Assembly (NCBI GenBank): GCA_008973525.1
Contig: WACJ01000128.1
Span: forward strand, 916,950 to 980,949
Source of the DNA: Stenopsyche tienmushanensis
Taxonomy: Eukaryota; Arthropoda; Insecta; Trichoptera; Stenopsychidae
Reading direction: 5' to 3'
Length of the DNA: 64,000 nt
The position numbers and the translations under genes are program-made. Numbering within the stretch: the first letter of the stretch is position 1; the number at the start of each line of letters is the position of its first letter. Shown piece after piece: positions 37,871 through 50,181 of the stretch. The notes beneath the pieces were generated by a model. That model ran no database searches, was not told where the DNA came from, and was given only the letters and a program-made list of their open reading frames with translations.

Positions 37871-40400
37871 TCTTAAAAATCTCTGGAAATAAGAATTGGG
37901 TGATTTTAATTATAAGGAAGTCTTCGATTTCAGTATAATTTCTGAAACGAGCATATGACAAGGCAAAAAGATAAAAGATGTGCCTAGACTTTTATAGAAT
38001 TAAGCCAAAGAGGTACGTGTTCAAAAAAAAAAATCAAAACGGGAAAGTTAAAGTGTTGTAATCGATTTCAAATATGTTTTATATAATATGTTATGTAATA
38101 TAAAAAGGTCAAAAGGATAGATTGTTAGAAATTTTAACCTGAAATATTAAAAGCAGTCTAGACAAGAACGACTCTAACGATAATAACAGGTAATGTGTGC
38201 AATGAATGGAAATATTATAATAGTCTTGTTGCAACATTATGAAGTCCTCTATGTTGCCTCGCGTAAGAATTTGAATTACTTCATATAATGGCGTAGTTAA
38301 AAGTGACTGGAAAATCGGCATATGATAATGATGCAGTAAATAACCAACAGGTCCTTATATAACAAAATATGTAGATCTTTGGAGAACGTGGGTGGATTGG
38401 TCACCCACGGAAGCATACTGATCTACTATTAATCCCAACAAGCACAACTGTTATTCTAATCGCAAAGGATTGATCGAATCGACACGATCTTGGTTGCTGA
38501 ATCTGCCATGAGATGAATTATTTTTCATCTGCATGTGCTTCCTCGTGCAAATGCGTGGTCGTATCCGATTTCGCCAAAATGCTTCATGCTAATAATAAAA
38601 AAATTGTTTCGCCAAGTTATAAAATTCCTCAAAGAAAATGAGCGCATGCATTTCACGCTAAATATACTCCACATCAGATCTGATAACCCCTCTCGAAGAG
38701 CACACGGCACATAACAAATGATTCATATGGAAATCGTACAAGGGATCAAGGAACCAAAGTCGGGGGGAACGAGGAATCAAGGACTGAAGACAAAGTCATC
38801 TTGCATTCAAGCACCGTGAAATACAAAGTTAACCATAGTGGACGTGACCGGAAGAGGGGTTCAGCAAAAGGCCACAACGACCCATTGTTTTAGCGAACGA
38901 GATAGAAATGCGACATGATCCTGGCCAATCTCAAAAAGCGCAGCCTCTAATTTTTGCCGGACAAAAAAATATTAAAACGACATTCTGCAAAAGCAATTAA
39001 ATTTGTGCTGCGTGAAAGCGAAGATTGTAGCTCAATCGCCGTGGATATTTACGAAAGTGCACCGCTTTAACTATTTGCCTGACCCAAATTAGCCAACATC
39101 GGCAAACAAATGTTTTAAATGCCCAAAAAAAAAAAAAAAAAGAATGATACACTTCTTCCACTTGTTCGTCCATCGGTGGCGAATTCTATTTCGGAGACCA
39201 TTTAAGGCGAATAAAAAATAAACACATGGAAATAGCGAAGGCCATGAGAATTGACGCCCAAAAGCAATCAGCATAATTATTCTTCGGCATGATGTAACAC
39301 ATTTCATAACTAACAACACAAGATACAGTTTGATAACGAAATTAATCCGACCAGAGTGATTCCTCAATTAAAAACCACTCGTGGTGCCTTGATTTCCAAC
39401 AATTAAATTTGTTGTGAAATAAATAACAATATTAAATATGAATCTATTTAAGGGATTAAATCAAATAAAGGTAAAGTCTGCGGACAACCCTTCCGCCTAC
39501 ATAATTGACCTTTATGGTCCAACTTGCGGCTAAGCTTATTCATCTACTGATTAACTCAAACAATAAAGGATGTTTAGGTTAAGCCTTAAATGTCAGATGG
39601 ACGGGATTAAATTAAAACAAACAATAAACTCATTACAAACCACCCTCGTGCGCTATAATAAGCGGACATCGCCCAAATACACAATCCTGACTGATGAAAT
39701 TATTAATATGCCAAATGTATTAAAAGCCATATCATAATAGATCGTGGACTGCATGTATTCAAATATCAGGCATTTCACCGAAAATTCGACACAAAAGGGG
39801 AAAAAACCCAGTAAAAACCACAGGGATTCAAACGTACAATCTCAGAGCCGTTTCATCATAAAATCACAGCTGTCAGCTTGCTCAAAAATTTTCACATTAA
39901 TTTCCGGCATCCTACGTTTTCTGAATTACTAGATCGAATCGCAACTGAGAAAGGAAGATTCAAGGTCACAAGTGAATCCTCATCCAACTACAAAGCACCC
40001 CAAAGAAGTAATGCATATTTCTTTGATTCCCAATATGGTCTAAGAAAGGATACAATGTCGGCAAGAGTTATTAGCATTTTGGAGCTAATGCTCAAAGAAG
40101 AAAAGCCGATCTCCTCGTTAAATACAAAATCGATTGTTCGGTCGCTCAGTCGCTATTCCTCTACGTGAAGAGGAGTAAATTAGATTAGAGCAGCGATTCT
40201 CATCAGGATTCCAAGTAATCCGTGACTTAAAGGAGTATCTGTGGCCATCAGGTGTATGTTTTTATTTTTAACGATTCGGTACAACAGTTTAAGCTTTAAA
40301 GTGCACTATGGTGAAAAATCTTTTAATTCTTATCTAGCTTCGGAGGCTACAAGTTCAACTACATAAAAGACATCCTGTATATAGGGCGGCGCCTCTGAGC
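37871..40400. other. Non-coding DNA, nothing recognised
   Basis: No supported gene. An 18-A run lies near 39,123. Open frames at 39,089-39,367 (minus) and 39,878-40,168 (plus) have no recognisable motif. Confidence 0.45.
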
Positions 40401-40407
40401 TGTAACC

Positions 40408-40625
40408 AGGCCCGTAACAAGGGAGTGTCAAAGCAGGCGCCCGCCACGGGCACAAAACGCAGAATATCGACCCAGTCGAGAGTCGCACAAGCTTTTTATT
40501 TTACTTGACCATTCTACTTTACTTAAATTAACACTGATTGATAACAGCGATTGTAATATTTAAATAACCCACCCGATCGCGAGGCGTTCATTTGTCATGC
40601 CAGCGATCCGAAAAGTGGACCGCTT
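40408..40625 (+). repeat. GC-rich repeat (CAGGGCCGTAA family), copy 2
   Basis: Direct copy of the repeat at 37,668, starting CAGGCCCGTAACAAGGG, in the same orientation 2.7 kb further on. The first 130 bases are the better conserved; similarity then becomes patchy until the CCGAAAAGTGGACCG block. Confidence 0.6.
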
Positions 40626-43514
40626 GGATACACAAGACCTTGTGGCCATTCCGTCCTCTTTTAAGGCATTTTGCGGCATTTTCGGATATAAATGCGTACT
40701 TGAAGCCTTCTATATGTACGATCACGGAAGCTCCCTCAGAGGATAAATTAAATAGGTGATTCGCACCGAATGAGATCGCGAACGAGTCAAGATTTCCCCC
40801 CACCCATAAAAACTATATATTTATCTATTTTACTAATTTATGCTGCTATCTTAGTTTTTTAAGTTGCCCCGAGCGCTTCATACTCTCGTCACAGCTCTGA
40901 ATCTATCCAGCTCTGAGACTACAGGTCAACTCTTTGTTCTTCCTTGCGCGTCCGTATTCAGAGCCGAAAAATCCTTACATTATTATATAATAAAATCTGT
41001 TATTCAAATTGTACATAAAATATTTCAAACGTGCAGCAAAAATATAGAATTCGATATGTATTGATAATAATATAACGGGATGCTGGGTAAAATAAAACTT
41101 TGCTAAAGGGCGTTGAATCGTAAAAGGTTGGATAACGTTTGGTTGGAAGGTTATCCTCCCACCGGATAGGTTTCACTGAACAGACTTCCTACATGATTCA
41201 CCAATCCTCAACCCTCCCCATTTTTCTTAACGATTAATACAAAGCCACCTATAAGTTTCGAGTTCCCTCGTTCAAATGTATCCAAATGATACAAATCGTA
41301 AGAGATATTGACCAAGCAGTAACGGAGCACCTGCAATATATACGAATATTTTTGATTGCATATATTCTTTGAATATGAATTTGAAAGCAGGATCAAACAA
41401 TAATACTGGAATAATTACAGGAAGTGATTCTGGCGACCAAATTACGGAAGTCACGGATGCCACCCTTAATTTCCTGTCGGAAAGGGTGGAGTATTTTGGT
41501 CGCCTATTGCATTCGTTAGCTTTAGAAATCACACATAAAATAGGAAAATAATACGAAGATCCAATTTCATGTTTTTTATACGTTAGCGTTCAAAATATTG
41601 CATATTTGTAGATTCAAACTCGAACCTGACATGGTTTTAAGTCGACGCCAAGGTTAAGCAACCCACAGGTGTATTTGATGGCAATCGTTTGATTGTACAA
41701 TGGTTCATTTCAATGAAATATTCTTCATATTTGAATTAAGACTGGAATCTTCGAACATTTTATTCAAGCTCAGAATACAAATGTTGATCTAATTTCAATA
41801 CAGTATTTCATTCTGGCAATTGAAAGGCATCGATGTGAAGGATCATTCTCATCAAAATTCAATTATCACAATATGATGGGTCATCATGTTGATATCAAAT
41901 TAACATCATTATTTTAGCATAACGATAATAGGATATCGTTTCTATTAATTATTGACGTACAATTGCTCATAATCGCAAGAACTTTGCCCGCAAATATCAT
42001 ACGGTGTATTTTTTTGTATTTGAAAATAAAATTGATTATAAAGCACACACTGGTGATGCGTGTATTTATTGATGATATTATATAGTTACAGTGTTAATTT
42101 ATTTCACAAATTCAAAGAATATCTCTCCCACAACAAGATGGTTAGCAAAATGCAAAAAATATGCTATGATGATATCATTGAATCATCTTATACAGCAATC
42201 GATGCTAGCTTTGAAAAAGTATAGCGCGGAATGTAAATCGAGAGTTAAATTATGACAATGCGCCATTATAAATTGACTACCTCTATAACATTCAACATGG
42301 ACCTGCCATAAAGATTATCAAATGAACGACGAATTGAATGCATTCAGAACGCATTGTCGTTCAATTCAGGTTGGTATATTACGCAAGGGCTACTACTCAA
42401 GCGGGTGTAAGAATATTTTATATTTAGTAGAATTATTCATAATTGTTTTCAAACTTAACTTAATAACTTTTTTGTCGACAAGCGACATTGTGTGGGAATT
42501 TTACATACATTTACATAGTCTGGCGATTATCATCGGGAAATGTATAATTTTACATCGCTAAAATCAAGCTAAAGCACAGATTTCCCTAAACTGACTTGCG
42601 GACTTGAAAAAACGTTCATGGCTCACGTGGAATGTTACAGTGATTGTAGAATTTGCATTGTCAACAAAAAAAGTTTGATTTGTTTAAAATGTGTTTTCAA
42701 TAATTATGTAATAGTATGACTATATTTGAGGCAGGTATACACGGCGAGCATTTAAAAAATTATAAAAACATATTGAACACTTCAAAAATCATAGTGATTT
42801 AATAACAACATATGGTTTGCACGCTGCAGAAAAAATAGCACGCGGCGGTTTCCCGACGGAAATGTGTTTAGACGTAAAGAATTTCATCTGGTGTTTGTCT
42901 TCTTGATGACTAGAAAGTTTACAGCAAATAAATCGAACACCATCCGAACCTTACGGAGAATAACAAAAGCTCACAATTGAACAACCATTACTGTGAGCAA
43001 CGTCGTAAATTGACGATTTGTTATGTACACAACTTATTTTGCCGAGTTTTACGATCACTAAACAGAGAATGGCATATCGATGGCCATTTTATACGAATTT
43101 CTGAAAAATCGCTGGAGAATAATGGCGCGAAATTTAGGTCAAACCGCTGATAAACAAGTGCATAAAATGGAAACATGATTTCGAACAAAATTGATATTTC
43201 GGATCCGAAACTATTATTTAGTTGACTATATTCTTAGCGAATAACAATGTGAAAGCGGCTAGAATTCGAGCAGCAGAATCAATCAGTTCAAGTGTTACCA
43301 AATTCAATATATTCTATCTGTCAAAATGCTGGTTAAAATGATGATAAATAATAAATAAAATGATGAATAGAAACAGACATTTGTAGTGGGAATTCAATTT
43401 TGTCTTACATTTAGAATAGATATTTTGGAGCAACGTTTAGTTATTCAAAAATAATGGCGATGAACGCCAAAGGACGCTTTTCACTTTCGTTTTTGGAATG
43501 GATTTGGATGACAA
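40626..43514. other. Non-coding DNA, nothing recognised
   Basis: No gene could be supported; open frames are short and lack motifs. Confidence 0.5.
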
Positions 43515-43517
43515 TTA

Positions 43518-43700
43518 GGCCCGATCCACACTATGGTGCCGGTAATGGTTCGATCTTGCTCTCGGTCCGGTCAAATATTCTCATGCAAAATACGGGATTG
43601 GAACGATCCGATAGTGTGAACACTCTGATTGTTTCTTGTGTAAGAATATTTGATCGGAGCGAGATCGAACCGTCAACGGCACCACAGTGTGGATCGGGCC
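43518..43700. mobile_element. PIF/Harbinger-type MITE, complete copy (183 bp)
   Basis: Almost the whole element is two long inverted repeats. The left begins GGCCCGATCCACACTATGGT and the right ends CACAGTGTGGATCGGGCC. The duplicated target is TTA (43,515-43,517 and 43,701-43,703). A 3-bp TWA duplication is the hallmark of the PIF/Harbinger superfamily. The loop contains GATTGGAACGATCCGATAGT. No coding sequence. Confidence 0.85.
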
Positions 43701-43703
43701 TTA

Positions 43704-44039
43704 TTTTTTCCATGCAAAAATTAATCAACCTTCGACATTCACAAGAACTGAATTTTATAAGGTTAGTCCAAAGGTTCTTGCGCATTTTTGGGATTTTTTT
43801 TTAAATAGTGTAAATAAAAACCAAACTTAACATTATATTCCGAATCTGTCGAAATTTGTCGTCACTTGACTAATATATTAGTCAGTCTGTAACCAATTTT
43901 TGTAAACATCGGAAGCATATTAGTACCCATAGAAAATGAATATCGATAATCGATACAAATGTGCTTTGTATTTTTATTTTCGTGTAGCGAATCTACCAGA
44001 TCTGCAGCGATAAAAACTAATAGTGTACATACTGTAAGG
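43704..44039. other. Spacer, nothing recognised
   Basis: Short stretch between the Harbinger MITE and a mariner relic with no supported feature. Confidence 0.45.
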
Positions 44040-44287
44040 ATCGGCCAGAAATGGTTTAAAAAATTTAAAGTTGAAGAAAGCAACATTTATGATGAACCCC
44101 GTTCAGGACGTCCTTAAAAATCTTGTGTAGTCAGAGCCATAATTAAACATAGAATTGATTAAATAACGCCTGCGATTGGTGAATATCAAGAAAGTGTTGT
44201 TTCATCATGATAACACTAGACCGCATACGGTTCGAACAACGTTGCATAAAATTAGTGAATTTAATTGGGAGCTTTTACCGCATTCTA

Positions 44288-45294
44288 TTAGGGGGACCCA
44301 TAAGTAATCAATTATTTTGAGAGTGTGTCATTACATGTCAGTTATCGCTAACGCGTCGACTAGAGGTTGTGCTTTGGTTGTATCTTATTGAGTAGACTCT
44401 AAACCTCATTTATTAACCAACAGATAAAAGTAAACTTCAGATCCAAAACTAAGTGTGACAGAAATAATGTCAAGACTCGGGGCAGCTTGGTCAACAGTGC
44501 AAAGACACTTGCACGCGATTGGTAAAATTTACAGAGAGGGCGTTTTGATTCTTCACCAATTGTCCGACACAAACAGGGATCAACGACGAAGTTGCTGCAC
44601 GTCGCTTATAACTAAACACCTTAACGAGCAATTTCTACACCAGATTATAACTTGTGATGAAAAATGGATATTATACGACAATGTTAAAAGAATTAAGCAG
44701 TGGCTTTCAACTAATCAACCGACCGTACACACTCCTAAACCTTCTTTGATTATAAAAAAAAGGTCCTCTTGAGCATATGGTGGGATTGTGGTGGGATAAT
44801 ACACTTTGAGTTTCTAAAACTAGGAGAAACTATCAATGCATAAGTTTATTGCTCACAATTAGACAGAGTAAATGCAAAGTTATTAGAAACACATACAAAT
44901 GTCGTCAACCGAAAAGGCGTGATATTGCATCATGATAATGCCAGACCCCATGCAGCTAAAGTAACCCAGGAAAAAATTAGGGAACTCAATTGGTAACTGC
45001 TACCTCATCCGCCATATTCGCCAGATATTACGTCGTCTGATTATTATTTATTCAAAGTTTTAGGCATTCCATTGAAAATAAGACGTTTTGAAATTCACCT
45101 AAATAACTATTTTTTTTTGTCAAAGTCAGTCTCTTTTTATAAAAGAAAGATTGAAACATTGCCTGAAAGATGGCAAGGCAAAGAGTTGTAAATTATAATG
45201 GAAATTATATAATTGATTGAATAATTAAAATAAAATCGTAACAATTTTTTTTCGTTTTAATTCAAATTAATTGATTACTTATGGGTCCTCTTAA
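44288..45294 (+). mobile_element. Mariner element with intact ends (1,007 bp), inserted in an older mariner
   Basis: The left end TTAGGGGGACCCATAAGTAA and right end TTACTTATGGGTCCTCTTAA are inverted repeats with few mismatches, continuing inward through ATCAATTA. The TA target is duplicated (44,286-44,287 and 45,295-45,296). The element encodes a broken transposase and is about 0.3 kb shorter than a full mariner, mainly at the 5' part of the gene. It interrupts the older relic at 44,040-45,312. Confidence 0.9.
44455..45193 (+). pseudogene. Mariner DD34D transposase pseudogene
   Basis: Reading across frames gives the mariner order: a helix-turn-helix piece (MSRLGAAWSTVQRHLHAIGK), the first catalytic aspartate in IITCDEKWILYDN, KRIKQWL, the WWD motif in SIWWDCGGIIHFEFLKLGET, the second aspartate in GVILHHDNARPH, and the third in PPYSPDITSSDYYLF. 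The second and third aspartates are 34 residues apart, as in DD34D mariners. Breaks: the first ~100 residues are missing, a frameshift lies at about 44,770, a stop follows INA, and a stop replaces the residue after NW in the otherwise conserved WELLPH. All three aspartates survive, so decay is moderate, but the gene cannot make an active enzyme. Confidence 0.85.
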
Positions 45295-45312
45295 TACTTA
45301 CTCCCTTACAAT

Positions 45313-46979
45313 TTTTTTTTTTACTAGGGAAAAAGTTAAATTCTAAACAGGATGTTCAAAATGGACTTTTTGACTAAAAACTAGTGTCTATCTACAGGAA
45401 TGGAACTAAAAAACTATCTGTAAGATGTTTAAATGTTTTTATATGAAGAATATTTAAAATTGACAATGTGATGGTGTTTTGAATCAATCATTTGGTACTA
45501 TCGTCTGGGAATGATGCATGAAATATAATAGACAGTGTTCATAAGTCGGAAATATTCAATTTCGTGAGAATCGTCTATTTTAAGATGCAAATAAGCATCA
45601 CGCATTGTGCGTGAAGACGTCAATGGCAATATGATGAATGTTTGTACCAACTTCACCCATTTTATTGAACTGATCGAATCGATTGATAGCAGCGTTAGTC
45701 CAATAATATTGGGCAACAATTCGACAGCTAGATGCAGTTACATCAACGTCGATTGTGATCAACATCTGTCGGTGTCTTTGAGCGAAAACACAAGAAGTTG
45801 AGTGAAGTCGGCGAAGGAAGTGTTGTCTAGATCCAGAACGAAAATAGAAACAAACATTTTTTTCAAGTTAGACTAAAATTAGAACCACCGAATGAATATG
45901 TCTTTACGTTTCGAAATCACTACATAATACCTAGGTGAGATGAACGTATACTTGATCGGTTTGGTACAGAATTTCAACCGAATACATCGTTAATTACTAC
46001 AAATATTCTTATTTTAAATTTGGATGATAATAGCAAGTGCTAAAATTATATTACAAGGATTATTATAATGGTAATCCCAAAATTAATGTCTTTTATTTGA
46101 TTAAATCGGCAGATATCAAGAAAAATATATTTTCCTCCGAACCAATGAACAAGATCTATTTTTATTGTATAAAAGATGCTTCCATTGTACATTCTATTCA
46201 GATTTTATTCAGTCGGCGAACAATAGAGAGCCCTTTGGAAATGTTTAAAATCTGTGGTAAAAGTGCATTTAGGTGAAGTGCACAGAGTAGAGATGCAATT
46301 AAAGCTTAACAACTCGATTTTGTAATGGTCGATGAACATAGTTAATTAAATAGAGACTCTTTGAAACATAATAGCATCAAATTGAAGCTATGAATTATCC
46401 CTGATCCGTTTAAAAATACCAAGGAGATCGTATTGAAGATAGTTTAAACAATCGTCCTTGATAAGAAATTTGCATAACATGGCACGATTTCATGGTTATG
46501 ATGTAGGGATTTCTCATTACTTGCCAATATAGGGAATCATATTTTAACAAATCAAAGCGTTGTTTGTGTAAATCTTCGAAGGGCTTTAAAAAATTGGCAT
46601 CTATAAACAAGCATCGTTACATTTGCAAATAATATGACACAGATTTCGGTATTTAGCCCTACTAAGTTGTCTAAATATCTATTTCTTCAAGGGTCGATAA
46701 TGACAAACAGATGCTATCTCGCAAAGCCGTATCTTCCAGTAATGGTCCATGAGATAATCACCGGTTTGAACTTTAGCACCCTATCTCTAGTAGGTAGCAA
46801 CAATCGATGGGCGGTTATGTTCTGTTTGAGCAGTAAGTGTTTTATCTGTGTATTTGAGAGCATTCGATCAACCTTCATCAATCGTCGACTCTTTAGCGGT
46901 GGCCTTTTAACGCCCTATTTTTTACTTGGAACTATTATAACCCACTTTTAAGCGAAGAAAAAAAATCAAAGGTTTCTCT
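45313..46979. other. Non-coding DNA, nothing recognised
   Basis: Two open frames of 73 and 105 codons (45,498-45,719 minus and 46,634-46,951 plus) show no recognisable motif. Nothing else could be supported. Confidence 0.45.
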
Positions 46980-47049
46980 GTAGTATGACTATGTGTGTAT
47001 TAAATAGCAGATATATTCTGTAAATATATACAATATGGTAGTAAAGGAA

Positions 47050-47290
47050 AAGGGTTAATGTAAAAACTCAACAACTAACCGTTTCAAATTATTTAAAAAA
47101 TAAAAATGGCAAAAAATCTTTAAAACACAATAGAAGAATGGGACTTTAAAGAACAGTAAAAGACCGGACCGTCCAAAATCTACTACGGTTGCCGAGTATA
47201 ACTTAGTTACAAAATTGAATGAAACCAAATATAATACATAAGCTCATCGTAACCGTACTATATTACATCGAACCATAATATTTTTTTCAA
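47050..47290 (+). pseudogene. Possible Tc1-like transposase N-terminal relic
   Basis: One frame reads TVSNYLKNKNGK, resembling the recognition helix of a Tc1-type helix-turn-helix; another reads KRPDRPKSTTVAEYN, resembling the GRPRKTT link that follows it. They are in the expected order and about 100 bases apart but in different frames. No catalytic region or TIRs were found, so the call is weak. Confidence 0.3.
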
Positions 47291-48971
47291 GCGTTCGTTT
47301 TACGTCTTCATCTCGTTTTACGTCAAAATCCAATTTACGTAAATGTTTTTAGATTTAATCTATATTTTTAAATATTTCAACTACATTTTATGATATATAT
47401 ACATGATCGCTGAGTAATTAAACTAATTAAACCATTATATTGATTATCCGTGAGTAAAATTAACCGGAGAATAAATGGTAATAGATTAAATATCAAATAA
47501 ACGATACTTAAGTATTTAACAACAAACAGTATCAAATCCATACTGACCTAAGCAGAGTATGGCATTGGACACTTGCCAAAATCGATGAATTCTTTTTCGG
47601 CATGTTCAAGAGGAAGATCCATGGATTTTATCCCCATTACGATATTCTACAAAGATTTCTTCATTTTGTTGGATCAAATATAAATTTATGAATTCATTTT
47701 ACACTAATAGGATCCAAAATACAACTTCCGGGTCCAATTATTTAACGCGGTATCTTTAGTCCAAAGCCCAAACAAAAGCACCCCCTGACCATTAATCAGA
47801 CCTAAATTTTGACGCAAGTGATCTGCTCAAAAATATGGAAGGCTTTAACAATAACGTCCGCGTTTAATCGAGGCGATACGTCATTATTTATTGACCCATT
47901 GGGATTATTAGGATAAATTTCAAGTAATTTCCTGAGGGTAATTTTATAGGCAGTTGATGAAAATGGGTAACGACACGCCATACGCCGATAATTTAATATA
48001 ATGGCACACGCAGAAGCCGCTATAATATCTGATGTAAAAATACAAAAAGGACCAAAAGCACGAATTTGTATGCGAGATGTGCAAACCAAACTTTTATATA
48101 AAAAAAATAACGCGTGTTCGGCTTTACAAAAGCATTTTGACCCTTTCCGAAAACGTGCCTAAAAATAACGTCACATCTGTCATTCTTCCTTTATAAATAT
48201 TTACCCTTTGCCGCCTTTCATGTGTGGTTACTTTCACTGAAGGTTTGTACGCATTAAGAGAATTGGCGAAAAGGTTGCTGTCATTGAAAGTATGCAGAGG
48301 CGTATCTTGACAATAATGTATATAGAGGGTGGTTATCAGCCGAAGAAACGCTTATGCTCTTATGGCATGAAATATTTGATTGGTGATAAGATTGTGTAAA
48401 TTTGTTTATGGATAAAAATAACGGTTTTTTATTAAAAATAAAGTGTGATTCGAATCAAAGTTAGATTTACAACATTTAGCAAAGCAAGCAAATACTTCGA
48501 TTTATTTATAGCAAAAATGTAGCCTATTGAACAAGTACAACAACAATATAAGCGTTGAAAGAAAATACGTCAACTTGATGTAAAGCATTTACAATAAAAT
48601 CGTTGTTGTAATAATGATAGAATCAATATACATTTTTACTGTATTACCGATATTGTGCAAGTAAGAATAGGTTTAAATTTAACCTGTATGGTAGGATGAA
48701 CGCGTATTTGAGAGCGAATTTTAGTGATTCATAAAGAATACTCTTGTGCGTTGCCCGATGATGAATTATCAAAATTGTTATTAATTACTTAAATAAAAGA
48801 CCAAGAGTGCATGTAAACAATTAGCGTATTGTTTGGAGGACTCGGATGAGGCTGTATTTGGTATTATCATCGTTTTCGGTCGCACCCATTTAATTTTCTT
48901 ATCAGAGTCTAATGCCGGTAGCGATTTACAGAGATGAAATATGGGAGCTCTCCGGGATCAAATCTCAGTTG
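47291..48971. other. Non-coding DNA, nothing firmly recognised
   Basis: Positions about 47,540-47,625 encode a frame (LSRVWHWTLAK) similar to one near 23,500 (LSETWRWTLAK), suggesting a shared diverged repeat. Nothing else could be supported. Confidence 0.4.
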
Positions 48972-49301
48972 TTAACACGTATCGTGCCGCGTCGGGCACC
49001 GGTGCCCGATGACGATTGTTACCAGTGCGCCGTGGCAGGCACCGGTGACTGATGGCACTTGATTTAGTAAAATAGTCTCTGTGCGCCGTCAGTTACACAT
49101 TTAACAGTTTTTAATATATAATCTGATAGACATGGTGTTCCTGAACAAGCGGAACACCCGAACTTTTTTTTTTAAAAAACCATATCCAAAAAAACGGTAG
49201 GTATATTCCATGTTCTTCTTCTACGAGATTTTTATAATTAAACATTTACAATATAATAATTTAGATGAATGTATGCACATTTTATCATGTTATAAATACG
49301 T

Positions 49302-49353
49302 TTTAGGTTAAAAAAGAGTTAAAAAAGTTTCTTTAACTCTTTTTTAACCTAAA
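49302..49353. repeat. Perfect 22-bp hairpin within the piggyBac element
   Basis: The left arm starts TTTAGGTTAAAAAAGAGTTA (49,302-49,323) and the right arm (49,332-49,353) is its exact reverse complement, separated by an 8-base loop. A third partial copy of the arm (TTTTTAACTCTCTTTTTT) follows at about 49,356-49,373. It lies downstream of the transposase relic on the gene strand. Confidence 0.9.
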
Positions 49354-49539
49354 GCTTTTTAACTCTCTTTTTTCGACACACACATTAGATCATGAACATT
49401 ATTTGCTAGTTTTATAATACAAAACAATAGAATAATAAATTTAAAATAATATATGATTAAAAAAAATAGGCTCTATGTATAAGATACTGTATAAATGAAT
49501 TAAATATTTCTATGTACTATATTGAAACACGCTAAACAT

Positions 49540-50106
49540 AGATGTTGAAAACCATTACACCCCCCACAATACGTTACAACCTGTTTGGTTTTATTCCTTG
49601 CAAATTTTCTTCCAATGTTGCAATTTAATTTATAGCACCTGGTGCAGCAACGACGAACATTTCGAGTTGAATCATTTTTTTTTTCAAAAGTTCATGGCGC
49701 GATCGTCTTGTAATGATAGATGATGCCGTTTTTTGGATTTCATATATTGCCGAAAAGAGATTCTTCCTCGAAAAGGTATCATGCTTTCGTCAACACAGAC
49801 ATATTCTTGTGGTTCATAATATTTTTTATAATTGATATTGAGATCATCGAAAATATTGTGAATTTTTGCTAACCGATCTTCTGGGTTTGCAGTGGAATTA
49901 TCCGCAAAATGTATCATTTGGAGCAAAATCATTATACTTTGTGGAAATTTCTGCCTGAAATGAATGTCTTTGCTCCAATATAAATAAATACTGTGTAGTT
50001 TGACGATCCAAATAATTAAATCAAAAAACCTCTTCATTTCCAACTTATTTGTCGGCGACCAAGAACGTGATCTGGATGATATTCGTTGAGTTATTCCTTC
50101 AATCAC
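49540..50106 (-). pseudogene. piggyBac transposase relic (N-terminal to first Asp, plus C-terminal zinc region)
   Basis: PiggyBac transposase excises and inserts the element at TTAA. The open frame 49,684-50,106 (140 codons) reads SPTNKLEMKRFFDLIIWIVK, YLYWSKDIHF, ADNSTANPEDRLAKIHNIFD and CVDESMIPFRGRISFRQYMK. This is the standard order of the DDE_Tnp_1_7 domain up to and past its first catalytic aspartate (residue 106 of this frame). After a stop, positions 49,560-49,670 continue in another frame as RNVRRCCTRCYKLN and then VVTYCGGC, matching the C-terminal cysteine-rich domain. The roughly 250 residues between, with the remaining catalytic aspartates, are deleted, and the N-terminus before MIEGITQ is degraded. 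It lies inside the TIR-bounded element, oriented leftward. Confidence 0.85.
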
Positions 50107-50181
50107 TTGATCAGCATATCGATTTGATTGACATTAAATGAACCGTGATCAATATGCCAATAAGTCATGTGCAAAGAGTAA

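Larger units (their letters stand above)
44040..45312 (+). pseudogene. Old mariner transposase relic, split by a younger mariner
   Basis: Positions 44,040-44,120 translate to WFKKFKVEESNIYDEPRSGR, the mariner helix-turn-helix segment with its RSGRP link. Positions 44,190-44,287 translate to VLFHHDNTRPHTVRTT and then ISEFNWELLPHS, the second catalytic aspartate and the conserved WELLPH that follows. The roughly 400 bases normally between them, with the first aspartate, are deleted. The frame is cut at a TA by the complete element at 44,288-45,294. Rejoining across it gives PHS-TYS, which fits the family's PHPPYSPD. Stops and shifts make it non-functional. Confidence 0.8.

Noticed and set aside
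38384..38406. Short palindrome around GTGGGTGGATTGGTCACCCA
   Set aside because: The arms are too short to distinguish from chance, and there is no associated element.
39070..39130. Candidate Tsp96F first exon ending LIW with a GTCAGG donor on the minus strand
   Set aside because: Preceded by a poly-A/poly-T tract with no plausible start codon or conserved N-terminal residues.
45640..45719. Candidate Tsp96F first exon ending in KW followed by GTGAAG on the minus strand
   Set aside because: The residues before the donor do not resemble a tetraspanin N-terminus: no cysteine/VKY tail and a poor TM1.
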